Shown here: one piece after another, positions 28,336 through 37,433 of the stretch
How positions within the stretch are numbered: the first letter of the stretch is position 1
Layout: the number at the start of each line of letters is the position of its first letter
Assembly (NCBI GenBank): GCA_910588425.1
Contig: CAJUPM010000001.1
Location: 216,694 to 280,693 of the forward strand
Direction of reading: 5' to 3'
DNA: 64,000 nucleotides
Origin: an uncultured Christensenellaceae bacterium
GTDB lineage: Bacteria > Bacillota > Clostridia > Christensenellales > Christensenellaceae
Position numbers and translations under genes: made by a program
Notes under the pieces: generated by a model
What the model saw: only the letters and a program-made list of their open reading frames with translations
What the model was told of the DNA's origin: nothing
Database searches by the model: none

Positions 28336-28653
28336 ATGAGCGTTGTAACAGTGAGCTCTGAGAATTTCCAGACGGAAGTTTTGCAGGCAGAGCTGGCGGT
28401 TGTGGATTTTTGGGCTTCCTGGTGCGGCCCCTGCAAGATGTTTGGCCCGATTTTTGAAGAGGTTGCGGAGCAGATGGAGGGCGTTACCTTCGCGAAGCTG
28501 AATGTGGACGACGTGCCGGATTTGGCCAGCCAGTATAAGGTGATGTCTATTCCGACGGTGATCCTGTTCAAAAATGGGCAGGCTGTGCGCAAGAGCCTGG
28601 GCGTTATCTCGGCGGCGGAGCTCAAAGAGATGATCGAGGCTGCCAAAGCATAG
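28336..28653 (+). CDS. trxA: Thioredoxin
   Basis: This small disulfide reductase has 105 residues and the classic active site WCGPCK near residue 30. The cis-proline region is SIPTVILFKNG. GGAGGTGGAG ends just before the ATG at 28336. An open frame extends upstream to 28237 but lacks a binding site. A terminator follows. Confidence 0.96.
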   Translation: MSVVTVSSENFQTEVLQAELAVVDFWASWCGPCKMFGPIFEEVAEQMEGVTFAKLNVDDVPDLASQYKVMSIPTVILFKNGQAVRKSLGVISAAELKEMIEAAKA

Positions 28654-28663
28654 GAGAGGCAAT

Positions 28664-28693
28664 AAGAGCGGGGCGGATGCCGCGCTCTTTTTT
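28664..28693 (+). terminator. Terminator after trxA
   Basis: The stem AAGAGCG / CGCTCTT, with an inner GGC/GCC helix, is followed by a run of T. It separates hisS-aspS-trxA from smc. Confidence 0.85.
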
Positions 28694-28791
28694 ATGCAAA
28701 AAATGCGGCGGGGCGCTTTTTCTCCTGCCCCTTTTTTTATTGCTCCAATTATGATATGATAAGCGGGTAAAAATAGAGTTGGAGAAGAGAC

Positions 28792-31700
28792 GTGCGTTTA
28801 ACAAAAATCGAAATCAACGGCTTTAAATCCTTTGAGAAGAAAACCGAACTTTTTATTAATAGAGGCATTACGGGCATCGTCGGCCCGAATGGAAGCGGCA
28901 AAAGCAATATTGCAGACGCCATTCGCTGGGTGCTGGGCGAGCAGAGCAGCAAAAACCTTCGGGGCACCAAGATGGAGGACGTCATTTTCAACGGCACGCA
29001 GAACCGCCCCAAAAAGGCGTTTTGCGAGGTCTACCTTTCCTTCGACAACGAGGATGGCCGCATTGCCAGCGATTACAGCGAGATTACCATTGGCAGAAAG
29101 ATGTTTCGCTCGGGAGAGAGTGAATATTATCTGAACGGCAACAGCGTGCGCCTCAAAGATATTTTGGAGATCATCCGGGATACGGGCATCGGCAAAGAGG
29201 GGTATTCCATCGTGGGCCAGGGGCGCATCGACGAGATTCTATCCAGCAAGCCGGTTGCCAGGCGGAAGGTTTTTGAAGAGGCGGCGGGTGTCATGAAGTT
29301 CCGCACGCGCAAAGAGGAATCCGAGCACAAGCTGGAGCGGACGCAGGAGAACCTGACCCGGGTTGAGGATATTTTGGGGGAGCTTTCCGGCCAGGTTGGG
29401 CCATTGCAGGAGCAGGCGGAAAAGACCAAAATATATCTGGAGCTTTTTGAGCGGCAGAAATTTTTGGACATGAACTTATATGCCCAAAACTACGAGCGCA
29501 TCCAAAAGCGCGTGCAAAAGCTCTCGGAAGAGCTGGCCGAGCTGGAAGCGGCCATTGAGGCGGAACAGAGCGGTTTTGGCAGCAGCGCCATGGAGACTGA
29601 AGAGCTGAGCGGCCGCCTGGAACAGCTGGAGCAGGAGCTTGCACAGGCGCGGGAAGAACTCTCTGGCCTGGGCGCAGAGGCTGAGCGCATGGCTGGCGAG
29701 AGAAACCTGCTGGCCGAGCGTATGATGGCTGTGGATCGGGAGCTGGGGCGCCTGGAAGAGGAGCGGGCGGCCGGGCTTGCGCAGGCGGAGGAGCTGGCCG
29801 GGCAAGTGGAAGAACTGCAGGAAAAGCAGGGAGCTATTTTAGAGCAGATGCGGGGCGTGGATGCGGCTCTGGCCGAGGCTCTGGCTCAAAAGGCCGAGCA
29901 GGAGGACAAGCAGGGGCGCAAGAACCGCAGAAGAGAGGAACTGCGCCAGCGGCAGTTCAGCCTGCTGGCCGAGACGGCGGAAAAACAGAGCGAGCTTTCT
30001 GCGCTGGAGATGAAAGAGGAGAACTTTGCCTCCCGCACGCAGGAAGCACAGGAACAGCAGGAGGAAAAGAGAGGGCAGGAAGCCGCGCTTCGCCGCCATT
30101 TAGAGGAGCAAAAAGCGGCGCAAGAAAAAAGGCAGGAGCAAAGCGCCGCAATCATGGGGCAGATCAACGAAAACAGGGTTTTGACCGGAAGCTGCCGCCA
30201 GAAGGAAAAACAACTGGAAGAGGCGCTGGGCAAGGCGAGAGCGGCAGAAAACGACGCGCGCAGCCGCAAGGCCATGCTGGAAGGGCTAAAGGCGGAATAC
30301 GAGGGGTATTCCCAGGGCGTGCGCAATTTGATGCGGGCGGCCAAGCGGGAAAAGAGTATGCAAGGGGCGCTTTTGGGCACGCTGGCTGAGCTGATCGAGG
30401 TGCCCGAGCAATATGAGGCGGCGGTGGAGGCGGTGCTGGGCGGCGCACTGCAAAACGTGGTTGTGCCGGGAGAGCAGGAGGCCAAGATGGCCATCGCACT
30501 TTTGCGCAGGGAGCATCTGGGGCGGGTAACTTTTTTGCCGCTGGCGGCGCTGCGCGTCAACCATCTAAATCCCAAAGAAAAGCAGGCGCTGGGCGCGGAA
30601 GTCATCCTGATGGCGGACCAGGCGGTCCGTGCCAAGGGAGAGGCCAAGCGGGCGGTAGAGTTTTTGCTGGCGCGCACGGCCATCGTCAAGGATATGGACG
30701 ACGCCGTCGTTTTGGCGCGGCGGGCGGGATATTCTTTTCGGATTGTAACGCTGCAGGGAGATATCGTGAACCCGGGCGGCGTGATGACGGGCGGCAGTAT
30801 GCAGAAAAAACAGTTCGGCTTGCTTTCCCGGGAGAGGGACATTGAAAAGCTGGGTGTTTTGCTGAAACAGAAGGCAGAGCAGGCGGCAGAAGCTGGGCAG
30901 GCACTGCAGAATTGCAGGGAGCAGGCGGCGGCTTTGCAGCAGAAGGAACAGGCACTGCTGAGTGGGCTCAAAGAGCAGGAAATTGCCGCGGCGGAACAGC
31001 GCAGCGAGACGGCCGCCCTGGAACAGCAATTAGCCGGGGTTCGGGCAGAGATTGCAGAGCTGGAGGGCAGGCTATCCGGCGCATCGCAGGAGAGCGAAGA
31101 GAATAAAAAGAAGATAACAGAGCTTTCCGCATATTTGGAGGAACTGGCGGCCCGGGCACTGGCAGTGCGCCAGGAAGGGGAGCAGCTGGATCAGGAACAG
31201 GATACCGTAAGCGCAGGGCTGGATGAGCAGATCAGCAAGATGCGCATCGCCCGGGCAGAGGCGGCCAAGGACAGCCAGGCGCTTTCCGAGCGCATGGAGC
31301 GCATGGAGGCGGAGATTGCGGCGCTGGAAGCCCGGGCAGAAGCCAAGAGAAAAAGCTGTGAAGAGCAGGCTTCGGCCAAGAGCGCACTGCTGCGGGAGGC
31401 CGAGCGGGCAGAAAGCCTGGAGAAAAATGCGCAAAAGCAGATGCAGGAGAGCAGAGAGCGCATCCAGGAGCAGGAGCAGACCCGCGCCGTCATGAAAGAA
31501 GAACTCGGCCGCAGGCAAAAGCACAATTCGGAATTCCAATTGCGGCAGACAGAGCTTATCGACCACAAATACAAGGTGGAGAGCCAGCTGGAGCGCTCTA
31601 AACTGACGCTGGAGACGGCGGGAGACAAGATTTGGGAGGAATATGGCCTGACATACGCGGATGCACAGCCCATGCGCGCGGAGATCGGCTTTCAGGAGGC

Positions 31701-32334
31701 CAGCCGGGAAGTGCAGCAGATACGCGGCAGGATTCGCGAGCTTGGGACAATCAATCCCAATGCCATTGAGGATTACGCGCGGGTTTCCGAGCGGTTTACC
31801 GAGCTGACAGCGCAAAAAGAAGATCTGGAAAAAGCGCAGGCCGATTTGCATCAGGTGATCGCGGAGATCGTCTCTGGAATGCGCACGACCTTCCGGGAAA
31901 AATTCGATCAGATCAGCAAGAGCTTTCAGGAGATTTTTCAGATTCTGTTCGGCGGCGGCAGGGCACAGCTTTCGCTGGAGGACGGCGATATTATGGAATG
32001 CGGCATTGAGGTGAGCGCAGAGCCGCCGGGCAAGAAATTGCAGCATATTTCGCTGCTCTCGGGCGGCGAGCGGGCACTGACGGCCATTGCGCTGCTGTTT
32101 GCCATGATCAAAATCAACCCATCGCCGGTTTGCCTGCTGGACGAGATCGACGCGCCGCTGGATGAGGCGAACGTCGTGCGGCTTTGCGATTATGTGCAGA
32201 CGCTTCAGCAGCAGTCGCAGTTTTTGGTGATCACGCACCGAAAGCCGACGATGGCAATGTGTTCCTCGCTTTACGGCATAACCATGGAGGAAAAGGGTGT
32301 CTCGAAAATTGTATCGGTCAAGATAGACGAATAG
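28792..32334 (+). CDS. smc: Chromosome segregation protein SMC
   Basis: This SMC ATPase organises and segregates the chromosome. The 1180-residue product has Walker A GPNGSGKSN near residue 32, a first coiled coil (about 170-500), a hinge (about 510-680, ending near NPGGVMTGGS), and a second coiled coil. The C-terminal head carries the signature LLSGGERALTAIA and Walker B CLLDEIDAPLDEANV. The GTG start follows GGAGAAG. TATGAT copies at 28750-28760 could be -10 boxes but have no convincing -35. The usual rnc and acpP neighbours upstream are absent. ftsY follows 9 nt after the stop. Confidence 0.98.
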   Translation: MRLTKIEINGFKSFEKKTELFINRGITGIVGPNGSGKSNIADAIRWVLGEQSSKNLRGTKMEDVIFNGTQNRPKKAFCEVYLSFDNEDGRIASDYSEITIGRKMFRSGESEYYLNGNSVRLKDILEIIRDTGIGKEGYSIVGQGRIDEILSSKPVARRKVFEEAAGVMKFRTRKEESEHKLERTQENLTRVEDILGELSGQVGPLQEQAEKTKIYLELFERQKFLDMNLYAQNYERIQKRVQKLSEELAELEAAIEAEQSGFGSSAMETEELSGRLEQLEQELAQAREELSGLGAEAERMAGERNLLAERMMAVDRELGRLEEERAAGLAQAEELAGQVEELQEKQGAILEQMRGVDAALAEALAQKAEQEDKQGRKNRRREELRQRQFSLLAETAEKQSELSALEMKEENFASRTQEAQEQQEEKRGQEAALRRHLEEQKAAQEKRQEQSAAIMGQINENRVLTGSCRQKEKQLEEALGKARAAENDARSRKAMLEGLKAEYEGYSQGVRNLMRAAKREKSMQGALLGTLAELIEVPEQYEAAVEAVLGGALQNVVVPGEQEAKMAIALLRREHLGRVTFLPLAALRVNHLNPKEKQALGAEVILMADQAVRAKGEAKRAVEFLLARTAIVKDMDDAVVLARRAGYSFRIVTLQGDIVNPGGVMTGGSMQKKQFGLLSRERDIEKLGVLLKQKAEQAAEAGQALQNCREQAAALQQKEQALLSGLKEQEIAAAEQRSETAALEQQLAGVRAEIAELEGRLSGASQESEENKKKITELSAYLEELAARALAVRQEGEQLDQEQDTVSAGLDEQISKMRIARAEAAKDSQALSERMERMEAEIAALEARAEAKRKSCEEQASAKSALLREAERAESLEKNAQKQMQESRERIQEQEQTRAVMKEELGRRQKHNSEFQLRQTELIDHKYKVESQLERSKLTLETAGDKIWEEYGLTYADAQPMRAEIGFQEASREVQQIRGRIRELGTINPNAIEDYARVSERFTELTAQKEDLEKAQADLHQVIAEIVSGMRTTFREKFDQISKSFQEIFQILFGGGRAQLSLEDGDIMECGIEVSAEPPGKKLQHISLLSGGERALTAIALLFAMIKINPSPVCLLDEIDAPLDEANVVRLCDYVQTLQQQSQFLVITHRKPTMAMCSSLYGITMEEKGVSKIVSVKIDE

Positions 32335-32343
32335 GGGGAGAAT

Positions 32344-33243
32344 ATGGGCTTTTTTGAAAAATTAAAACAGGGGCTGGAAAAGACAAGAGCGGGATTTTCT
32401 GAAAAAATCTCGGGCGTGCTTTCGGCCTTTACCCGGGTAGACGAGGATTTGCTGGAAGAGCTGGAGGAAGCGCTGATTCTCTGCGATATGGGCGTGGAGA
32501 CGGCGATGGCTGCCATTGGTTCCCTGCGGGAGAAAATCAAGCAGGAGCGCATCAAGGAGCCGGAGCAGGTGCGGGAGGCGCTGGGGGAGATCATCGAACA
32601 GCTGGTGCGCTTTGATATGCCCGAAGAGCGCTTTCCCAAGGTGATCCTGGTGGTGGGCGTCAACGGCGTGGGCAAGACGACTTCCATCGGCAAGATTGCA
32701 AACGTCTATAAGGGGCAGGGCAAAAGCGTGCTGCTCTCGGCGGCGGATACTTTCCGGGCGGCGGCCAGCGAACAGCTGAGCATCTGGGCCGAGCGCGTGG
32801 GCGTGCCTATCGTCAAATACGGGGAAGGGGCAGACCCGGCCGCGGTGGTATACGATTCGCTGGATTCGGCAAAAGCGCACGGCACGGACGTCGTCATCTG
32901 CGACACGGCGGGGCGGCTGCACAATAAGAAGAACCTGATGAACGAGCTGAACAAGATCGACCGGGTAATCTCTCAGCAGCACCCGGAGGCCAGCCGGGAG
33001 ACGCTTTTGGTGCTGGACGCGACTACGGGGCAAAACGCCATCGCGCAGGCCAAGGAGTTTTCCAGCGCCGTGCATGTGGATGGGCTGATCCTCACAAAGC
33101 TGGACGGCACGGCCAAGGGCGGCGTTGTCTGCGCGATTAAGCAGGAGCTGGGCATTCCGGTGCGCTATATCGGCGTGGGCGAGGGCATCGACGATTTGCA
33201 GGTTTTTGACCCGAAGGAATTTGCCAGAGCGCTGGTCGGCTGA
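32344..33243 (+). CDS. ftsY: Signal recognition particle receptor FtsY
   Basis: This SRP-family GTPase docks ribosome-SRP complexes at the membrane. The 299-residue product has a short N-terminal helical domain, the P-loop GVNGVGKTTSIGKIA near residue 104, DTFRAAASEQL, the G3-like CDTAGRLHNK, the TKLDGTAKGG guanine-specificity motif and a C-terminal GVGEGIDDLQVFDP. It lacks the long acidic N-terminal region of E. coli FtsY, as usual in Firmicutes. Confidence 0.98.
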   Translation: MGFFEKLKQGLEKTRAGFSEKISGVLSAFTRVDEDLLEELEEALILCDMGVETAMAAIGSLREKIKQERIKEPEQVREALGEIIEQLVRFDMPEERFPKVILVVGVNGVGKTTSIGKIANVYKGQGKSVLLSAADTFRAAASEQLSIWAERVGVPIVKYGEGADPAAVVYDSLDSAKAHGTDVVICDTAGRLHNKKNLMNELNKIDRVISQQHPEASRETLLVLDATTGQNAIAQAKEFSSAVHVDGLILTKLDGTAKGGVVCAIKQELGIPVRYIGVGEGIDDLQVFDPKEFARALVG

Positions 33244-33268
33244 ATAAAAAACTGACAAGGTTTTTGCC

Positions 33269-33297
33269 TTGACAGATGAGACAAAGTGTAGTAAGAT
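33269..33297 (+). promoter_or_regulatory. Promoter-like element overlapping the start of ylxM
   Basis: TTGACA (33269-33274) and TAAGAT (33292-33297) are spaced by 17 nt. The -10 overlaps the proposed ylxM ATG at 33296, so a transcript from here could only use a leaderless TTG at 33305 or serve ffh. It may be a chance match. Confidence 0.45.
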
Positions 33298-33640
33298 GAT
33301 AGAGTTGAAAAAGGAAGTAACGCCTTCCCTGCTGCTGGATTTTTACGGACAGACGCTGACGGGCAAGCAGAGGGAAGTGATGGAGCTATATTATAACGAA
33401 GATCTTTCTCTTTCGGAAATTGCGGAAAACCAGAAGATTTCCCGCCAGGCAGCGCTGGACAGCATCCGAAGGGCGGAAAAGCATCTGGAGCAGATGGAGC
33501 AAAAGCTGGGGATGCTGGAGAAATATCGGGTTTGCATGGCGGCTGCACAGGAGATGGAGCGCCTAGCGAAAGGTGCTCAGAGCGAGCGACAGCTGCTGGA
33601 GCAAGCCGAACACATCCGAGCGGTATGGGGGGATAGCTAG
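33296..33640 (+). CDS. ylxM: YlxM family helix-turn-helix protein
   Basis: This 114-residue protein belongs to the YlxM/p13 family, always found next to ffh and thought to modulate SRP. It starts near LLLDFYGQTLTGKQREVMELYY and holds an HTH (LSLSEIAENQKISRQAALDSIRRAE) followed by a coiled C-terminus. I chose ATG 33296 because it gives about ten residues before LLLDFY, as in Bacillus YlxM, but its binding site is weak. An in-frame TTG at 33269 is possible. The TAG stop overlaps the ffh GTG by one base. Confidence 0.88.
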   Translation: MIELKKEVTPSLLLDFYGQTLTGKQREVMELYYNEDLSLSEIAENQKISRQAALDSIRRAEKHLEQMEQKLGMLEKYRVCMAAAQEMERLAKGAQSERQLLEQAEHIRAVWGDS

Positions 33641-34965
33641 TGGCATTTGAAGGGCTGGCAGAAAAACTTCAAAATGTTTTCGATAAACTGACGCGCCGGG
33701 GCAAGCTCTCCGAGGCGGATATTAAGGCGGCCATGCGGGAAGTCAAGCTGGCGCTTTTGGAGGCGGATGTCAACTTCCTGGTCGTCAAAAAATTCGTCAA
33801 GGCAGTTTCGGAGAAGGCTGTGGGCAGCCAGGTTCTGGAGAGTCTGACGCCGGGGCAGCAGGTGATCAAAATCGTCCGCGACGAGCTGGTGAGCCTGCTG
33901 GGCGGGCAGATTTCCGAAGTGAAATTCGCGCCGGCACCTCCGACGGTGATTCTGATGGCCGGCCTTCAGGGCGCGGGCAAGACGACCATGTGCGGCAAAC
34001 TCGGCCTGCATTTTAAGAAGATGGGCAAAAAGCCCATGCTGGTGGCATGCGATATTTACCGGCCGGCGGCCATTGAGCAGCTCAAAGTTGTGGGCGGGCA
34101 GGCGGAAGTGCCGGTCTTTGAGATGGGGCAGAAAAACCCGTCCAAGATTTACAAAGAAGCGCTGAAAGAATGCAAAAGCAAGGGATGCGACGTTCTGATT
34201 GTGGATACGGCAGGGCGGCTGCATATCGATGAACAGATGATGACCGAGCTGGCTGAACTGCGGCAGACGGCGAATCCGGCGGAAGTTTTGCTGGTAATCG
34301 ATGCGATGACGGGCCAGGACGCAGTGAATGCGGCAAAGGCTTTTAATGAGCAGGTGGAGCTGACGGGAGTCATCCTGACCAAGACGGACGGCGACACCCG
34401 GGGCGGCGCGGCGCTCTCGGTCAAGGATGTTACGGGCAAGCCCATCAAGTTTGTGGGCACAGGCGAAAAGCTGACGGATCTGGAGCCGTTTTACCCGGAT
34501 CGCATGGCCAGCCGCATTTTAGGCATGGGCGATGTGATGAGTCTCATTGAAAAGGCAGAACAGAACTTTGATGAGAAGCAGGCCCGGGAGCTGGAGCAAA
34601 AAATTCGATCGCAAAAGCTGAATCTGAATGATTTTCTGGAGCAGATGCGGCAGATCTCCAAAATGGGCTCTATGGAGGATATTCTGGGTATGCTGCCTGG
34701 GGGCAGCAAGCTGGCAGGCGCCAGCATTGATGAGAAGCAGTTAAAGCGCACGGAAGCCATCATCACTTCCATGACCAACGCCGAGCGAGAAGAGCCGTCC
34801 ATCATCAACGGCAGCCGCAGAAAGCGCATTGCCGCCGGCAGCGGCACCAGCGTGCAGGACGTCAACCGGCTGCTGAATCAGTTTGAGCAGATGAAAAAGA
34901 TGATGAAGATGATGACGGGCAAAGGCAAGAAGCGCAGAAAAGGCATGATGGGCCTGCCGTTTTAG
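33640..34965 (+). CDS. ffh: Signal recognition particle protein Ffh
   Basis: This is the protein subunit of SRP, which binds signal sequences and SRP RNA. The 441-residue product has the N domain, the G domain with P-loop GLQGAGKTTMCGKL near residue 106, DIYRPAAIEQL, VDTAGRLHID and TKTDGDTRGG. A methionine-rich M domain ends in QMKKMMKMMTGKGKKRRKGMMG. The GTG start overlaps the ylxM stop. No SRP RNA gene was seen in this window. Confidence 0.98.
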   Translation: MAFEGLAEKLQNVFDKLTRRGKLSEADIKAAMREVKLALLEADVNFLVVKKFVKAVSEKAVGSQVLESLTPGQQVIKIVRDELVSLLGGQISEVKFAPAPPTVILMAGLQGAGKTTMCGKLGLHFKKMGKKPMLVACDIYRPAAIEQLKVVGGQAEVPVFEMGQKNPSKIYKEALKECKSKGCDVLIVDTAGRLHIDEQMMTELAELRQTANPAEVLLVIDAMTGQDAVNAAKAFNEQVELTGVILTKTDGDTRGGAALSVKDVTGKPIKFVGTGEKLTDLEPFYPDRMASRILGMGDVMSLIEKAEQNFDEKQARELEQKIRSQKLNLNDFLEQMRQISKMGSMEDILGMLPGGSKLAGASIDEKQLKRTEAIITSMTNAEREEPSIINGSRRKRIAAGSGTSVQDVNRLLNQFEQMKKMMKMMTGKGKKRRKGMMGLPF

Positions 34966-34987
34966 GGCGGCCTTCAGATAATTTTAA

Positions 34988-35002
34988 TTTCACGACGTGA
35001 AA
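34988..35002 (+). promoter_or_regulatory. Perfect palindrome upstream of rpsP
   Basis: TTTCACG-A-CGTGAAA is a 15-nt perfect palindrome 16 nt before the rpsP start and just ahead of its AGAGGAG binding site. It could be an operator or a small hairpin next to the binding site. Confidence 0.4.
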
Positions 35003-35018
35003 GAAGAGGAGAAAAATT

Positions 35019-35258
35019 ATGGCAGTAAAGATTAGATTTAAGAGAATGGGCGCAAAGAAGAATCCTTTCTACCGCATTGTTGTGGCAGACAGCAGAAGCC
35101 CCAGAGACGGCCGCTTCATCGAGGAGCTGGGCTACTACAACCCCATGAACAAAGAGCTCAAGCTGGATAACGACAAGGCAGCGGAGTGGGTAAAGAAGGG
35201 CGCTCAGCCCACGGATACCGTTCGTGCGCTGCTCAAGAAAAACGGCGCGATTCAGTAA
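35019..35258 (+). CDS. rpsP: 30S ribosomal protein S16
   Basis: This 79-residue protein of the small subunit is needed for 30S assembly. It begins VKIRFKRMGAKKNPFYRIV and contains DSRSPRDGRFIEELGYYNP, both diagnostic of S16. It sits in the conserved ffh-rpsP-khpA-rimM-trmD-rplS run. AGAGGAG precedes the ATG. Confidence 0.98.
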   Translation: MAVKIRFKRMGAKKNPFYRIVVADSRSPRDGRFIEELGYYNPMNKELKLDNDKAAEWVKKGAQPTDTVRALLKKNGAIQ

Positions 35259-35276
35259 GCCTGGAAGGAAACGGCC

Positions 35277-35507
35277 ATGATGTTGGAACTGGTAGAATTT
35301 CTGGCAAAATCCCTGGTGGAGGATCCTTCTTCCGTTCGTGTCAGTGAAAAGGAGGAGGGCGACAGCGTCGTCATCGAGCTGAATGTCGCGGAGAGCGATA
35401 TGGGCAAGGTGATTGGAAAGCAGGGACGCATTGCCAAGGCCATCCGCACGGTCGTCAAGGCGGCTTCGGCGCGGACGGGCAAAAAATACACTGTGGAGAT
35501 CGTGTAG
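35277..35507 (+). CDS. khpA: KH-domain RNA-binding protein KhpA (YlqC)
   Basis: The 76-residue product is a single KH domain with the GxxG loop in VIGKQGRIAKAIRTVVKAA. KhpA-type proteins bind RNA, in some Gram-positives together with KhpB, and influence cell division. It lies 18 nt after rpsP and 3 nt before rimM. Confidence 0.93.
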   Translation: MMLELVEFLAKSLVEDPSSVRVSEKEEGDSVVIELNVAESDMGKVIGKQGRIAKAIRTVVKAASARTGKKYTVEIV

Positions 35508-35510
35508 TTC

Positions 35511-36029
35511 ATGGATTATTTTGAACTGGGACAAGTGTTAAAACCCCAAGGCATTCGAGGGGAGATTAAGCTGCGCCCCTACACAGATGATTTAGAGCGC
35601 TTCGGCGCTCTTTCTCATGTATTCCTGAAAAATGGAAAGAACTATGAGAAGCGCGAAGTGCAGAGTGCCCGGGTTTATAAGGAGTTCGCTTTCCTCAAGC
35701 TGGAGGGGGCGGAGGATCGCAACGCGGCAGAGCTGCTGCGCGGGAAAAAGCTCTATATCGACCGGGAAAATGCCGCTCCGCTGGAGGATGGCGCCTGCTA
35801 TATTGCGGATTTGATCGGCCTTCGCATTTTAGATGAGCAGGGCAATGAACTGGGCAAACTCCAGGAGATCATGCAGATTGCCGGCGGAGTGGACGTTTAC
35901 CGGGTTTCTGGCCCCAGGGGCGGCATGATGTTCCCGGCGGCCCCCGGCGTCATTCTGAAAAAAAGCCCGGAGGAGGGCAAAATCGTCGTGGATGCGGCGC
36001 GCCTGGCAGAGGTTGTGCTATATGACTAA
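35511..36029 (+). CDS. rimM: Ribosome maturation factor RimM
   Basis: This 16S rRNA processing and 30S maturation factor binds S19. The 172-residue product has the N-terminal barrel motif GQVLKPQGIRGEIKLRPYTDD and a C-terminal PRC-barrel (YIADLIGLRILDEQGNELG). The TAA stop lies inside the first bases of trmD with an 8-nt overlap. Confidence 0.95.
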   Translation: MDYFELGQVLKPQGIRGEIKLRPYTDDLERFGALSHVFLKNGKNYEKREVQSARVYKEFAFLKLEGAEDRNAAELLRGKKLYIDRENAAPLEDGACYIADLIGLRILDEQGNELGKLQEIMQIAGGVDVYRVSGPRGGMMFPAAPGVILKKSPEEGKIVVDAARLAEVVLYD

Positions 36030-36771
36030 TTTTCATATTCTCACAATTTTCCCCGAAATGTTTGAATCCTTTCTGGGGGCCAGCATTTGCAAGCGCGCGC
36101 TGGACGCGGGGCATATTGCGGTTTCTCTGCATAACTTCCGGGAGTGCACGCTGGACAAGCACAGGAGAGTAGACGATGCGCCTTTTGGCGGCGGAGCTGG
36201 GATGCTCATCGCGCCCCAGAGCGTATTCGACTGCTTTGAGGCCATTGAGCAAAACCAGCAGGGAAAGAAAAAAATCAATCTCTATATGTCTCCGGCGGGG
36301 AAAGTGCTGGACCAAAAGCTGGCGGCGGAGCTGGCGGAGTATGAGGAGATCAACATCCTATGCGGCCATTATGAGGGCGTGGATCAGCGCATTCTGGATG
36401 CGAAAATAGACCGGGAAATCTCCATCGGGGATTATGTGCTGACGGGCGGCGAGCTGCCGGCTATGGTGCTGATGGACTGCGTCATGCGGCATGTGCCGGG
36501 GGTGCTGGGCAACGAGCAAAGCGCAAAGGGAGAATCCTTTTCCTTTGACGGCCTGCTGGAATACCCGCAGTATACCCGGCCGGCAGAGTTCCGCGGGATG
36601 CAGGCGCCGGAGGTTTTGCTTTCCGGGCACCATGCGAATATCCTGGCATGGCAGCGAAAAAAGGCCATTGAAAAAACGGCGAAAAACAGGCCGGATTTGC
36701 TGGAAAAGGCTAGGCTGACGCCGGAGGAACGCAGAGCGCTGGCAAAAGGCGGGCTGGATAATGAACTTTAA
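36022..36771 (+). CDS. trmD: tRNA (guanine-N1)-methyltransferase TrmD
   Basis: This SPOUT-class enzyme methylates G37 of tRNAs to prevent frameshifting. The 249-residue product begins NFHILTIFPEMFESF and has DAPFGGGAGM, CGHYEGVDQRI and the knotted SAM-binding segment SIGDYVLTGGELPAM. The ATG at 36022 overlaps the rimM stop. The in-frame position 35992 would overlap rimM more and has no binding site. Confidence 0.97.
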   Translation: MTNFHILTIFPEMFESFLGASICKRALDAGHIAVSLHNFRECTLDKHRRVDDAPFGGGAGMLIAPQSVFDCFEAIEQNQQGKKKINLYMSPAGKVLDQKLAAELAEYEEINILCGHYEGVDQRILDAKIDREISIGDYVLTGGELPAMVLMDCVMRHVPGVLGNEQSAKGESFSFDGLLEYPQYTRPAEFRGMQAPEVLLSGHHANILAWQRKKAIEKTAKNRPDLLEKARLTPEERRALAKGGLDNEL

Positions 36772-36877
36772 AATCGCTTGCTGGCGGGAGGAAGGAAGCT
36801 TATATTTCGGAGGGGCTCTCCGGCCGGAAGAGGTGGCGGCGAAAAAGGCAGAAATTCCAAAAAAATAGGAAAGATGC

Positions 36878-36907
36878 TTGCAATGGCAAGATGAGGTATG
36901 ATATAAT
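36878..36907 (+). promoter_or_regulatory. Promoter and short leader of rplS
   Basis: TTGCAA (36878-36883) and TATAAT (36902-36907) are 18 nt apart, with an extended -10 TGA before TATAAT. The transcript would have a leader of about 67 nt before rplS. Firmicutes rplS genes often carry an L19 leader that binds L19; this leader could be one, but I could not confirm its structure. Confidence 0.82.
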
Positions 36908-36980
36908 ACCAGTGTTTGTATGAGAGGTGGTCCGCTGCCAATAGGGCATGAACGCCGGTAAAAGGAAGGAGGAAGCAAGT

Positions 36981-37322
36981 ATGCAGGATTTAGTGAAATT
37001 TGTTGAAGATTCTCAGCTTCGCTCTGATCTACCCGAGCTGGAAATAGGCGATCTTCTCCGTGTGCATCTGAAAATCAAAGAAGGCAACAGAGAAAGAATA
37101 CAGGTCTTTGAGGGCTATTTAATCGCTAGGCAGGGTGGCGGCGTAAGAGAGACGATCACCGTGCGCCGCGTCAGCTATGGCATCGGCGTCGAGAGAGTGT
37201 TGCCTCTGCATTCGCCAAAGATTGACCACATCGAGAAAGTCAGAAGTGGTAAAGTCAGAAGAGCAAAACTCTACTATCTCCGTGATAGAGTCGGCAAGGC
37301 CGCAAGAATCAAAGAGAGATAA
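36981..37322 (+). CDS. rplS: 50S ribosomal protein L19
   Basis: This 113-residue large-subunit protein sits at the subunit interface. It contains GDLLRVHLKIKEGNRERIQ, FEGYLIARQGGGVRETITVR and GVERVLPLHSPKI, all typical of L19. AAGGAGG (36967-36973) precedes the ATG. A terminator follows. Confidence 0.98.
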   Translation: MQDLVKFVEDSQLRSDLPELEIGDLLRVHLKIKEGNRERIQVFEGYLIARQGGGVRETITVRRVSYGIGVERVLPLHSPKIDHIEKVRSGKVRRAKLYYLRDRVGKAARIKER

Positions 37323-37330
37323 ACTGATAA

Positions 37331-37363
37331 AAGGGATTGTCCGCGAGGATAATCCCTTTTTTA
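37331..37363 (+). terminator. Terminator after rplS
   Basis: A 13-bp stem (AAAGGGATTGTCC / GGATAATCCCTTT, one G-T pair) has the loop GCGA and a T tract. Confidence 0.93.
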
Positions 37364-37433
37364 GAATTTGAAGAGCGGCGGAAATAGGGCTGGATGCTGT
37401 ATGTGGCCGGCGGAGAGGCGGAAAGGATTTATT

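Noticed and set aside
26517..28646. Minus-strand open frame of 709 codons opposite aspS and trxA
   Set aside because: It spans two well-supported plus-strand genes and the gap between them, with no recognisable motif.
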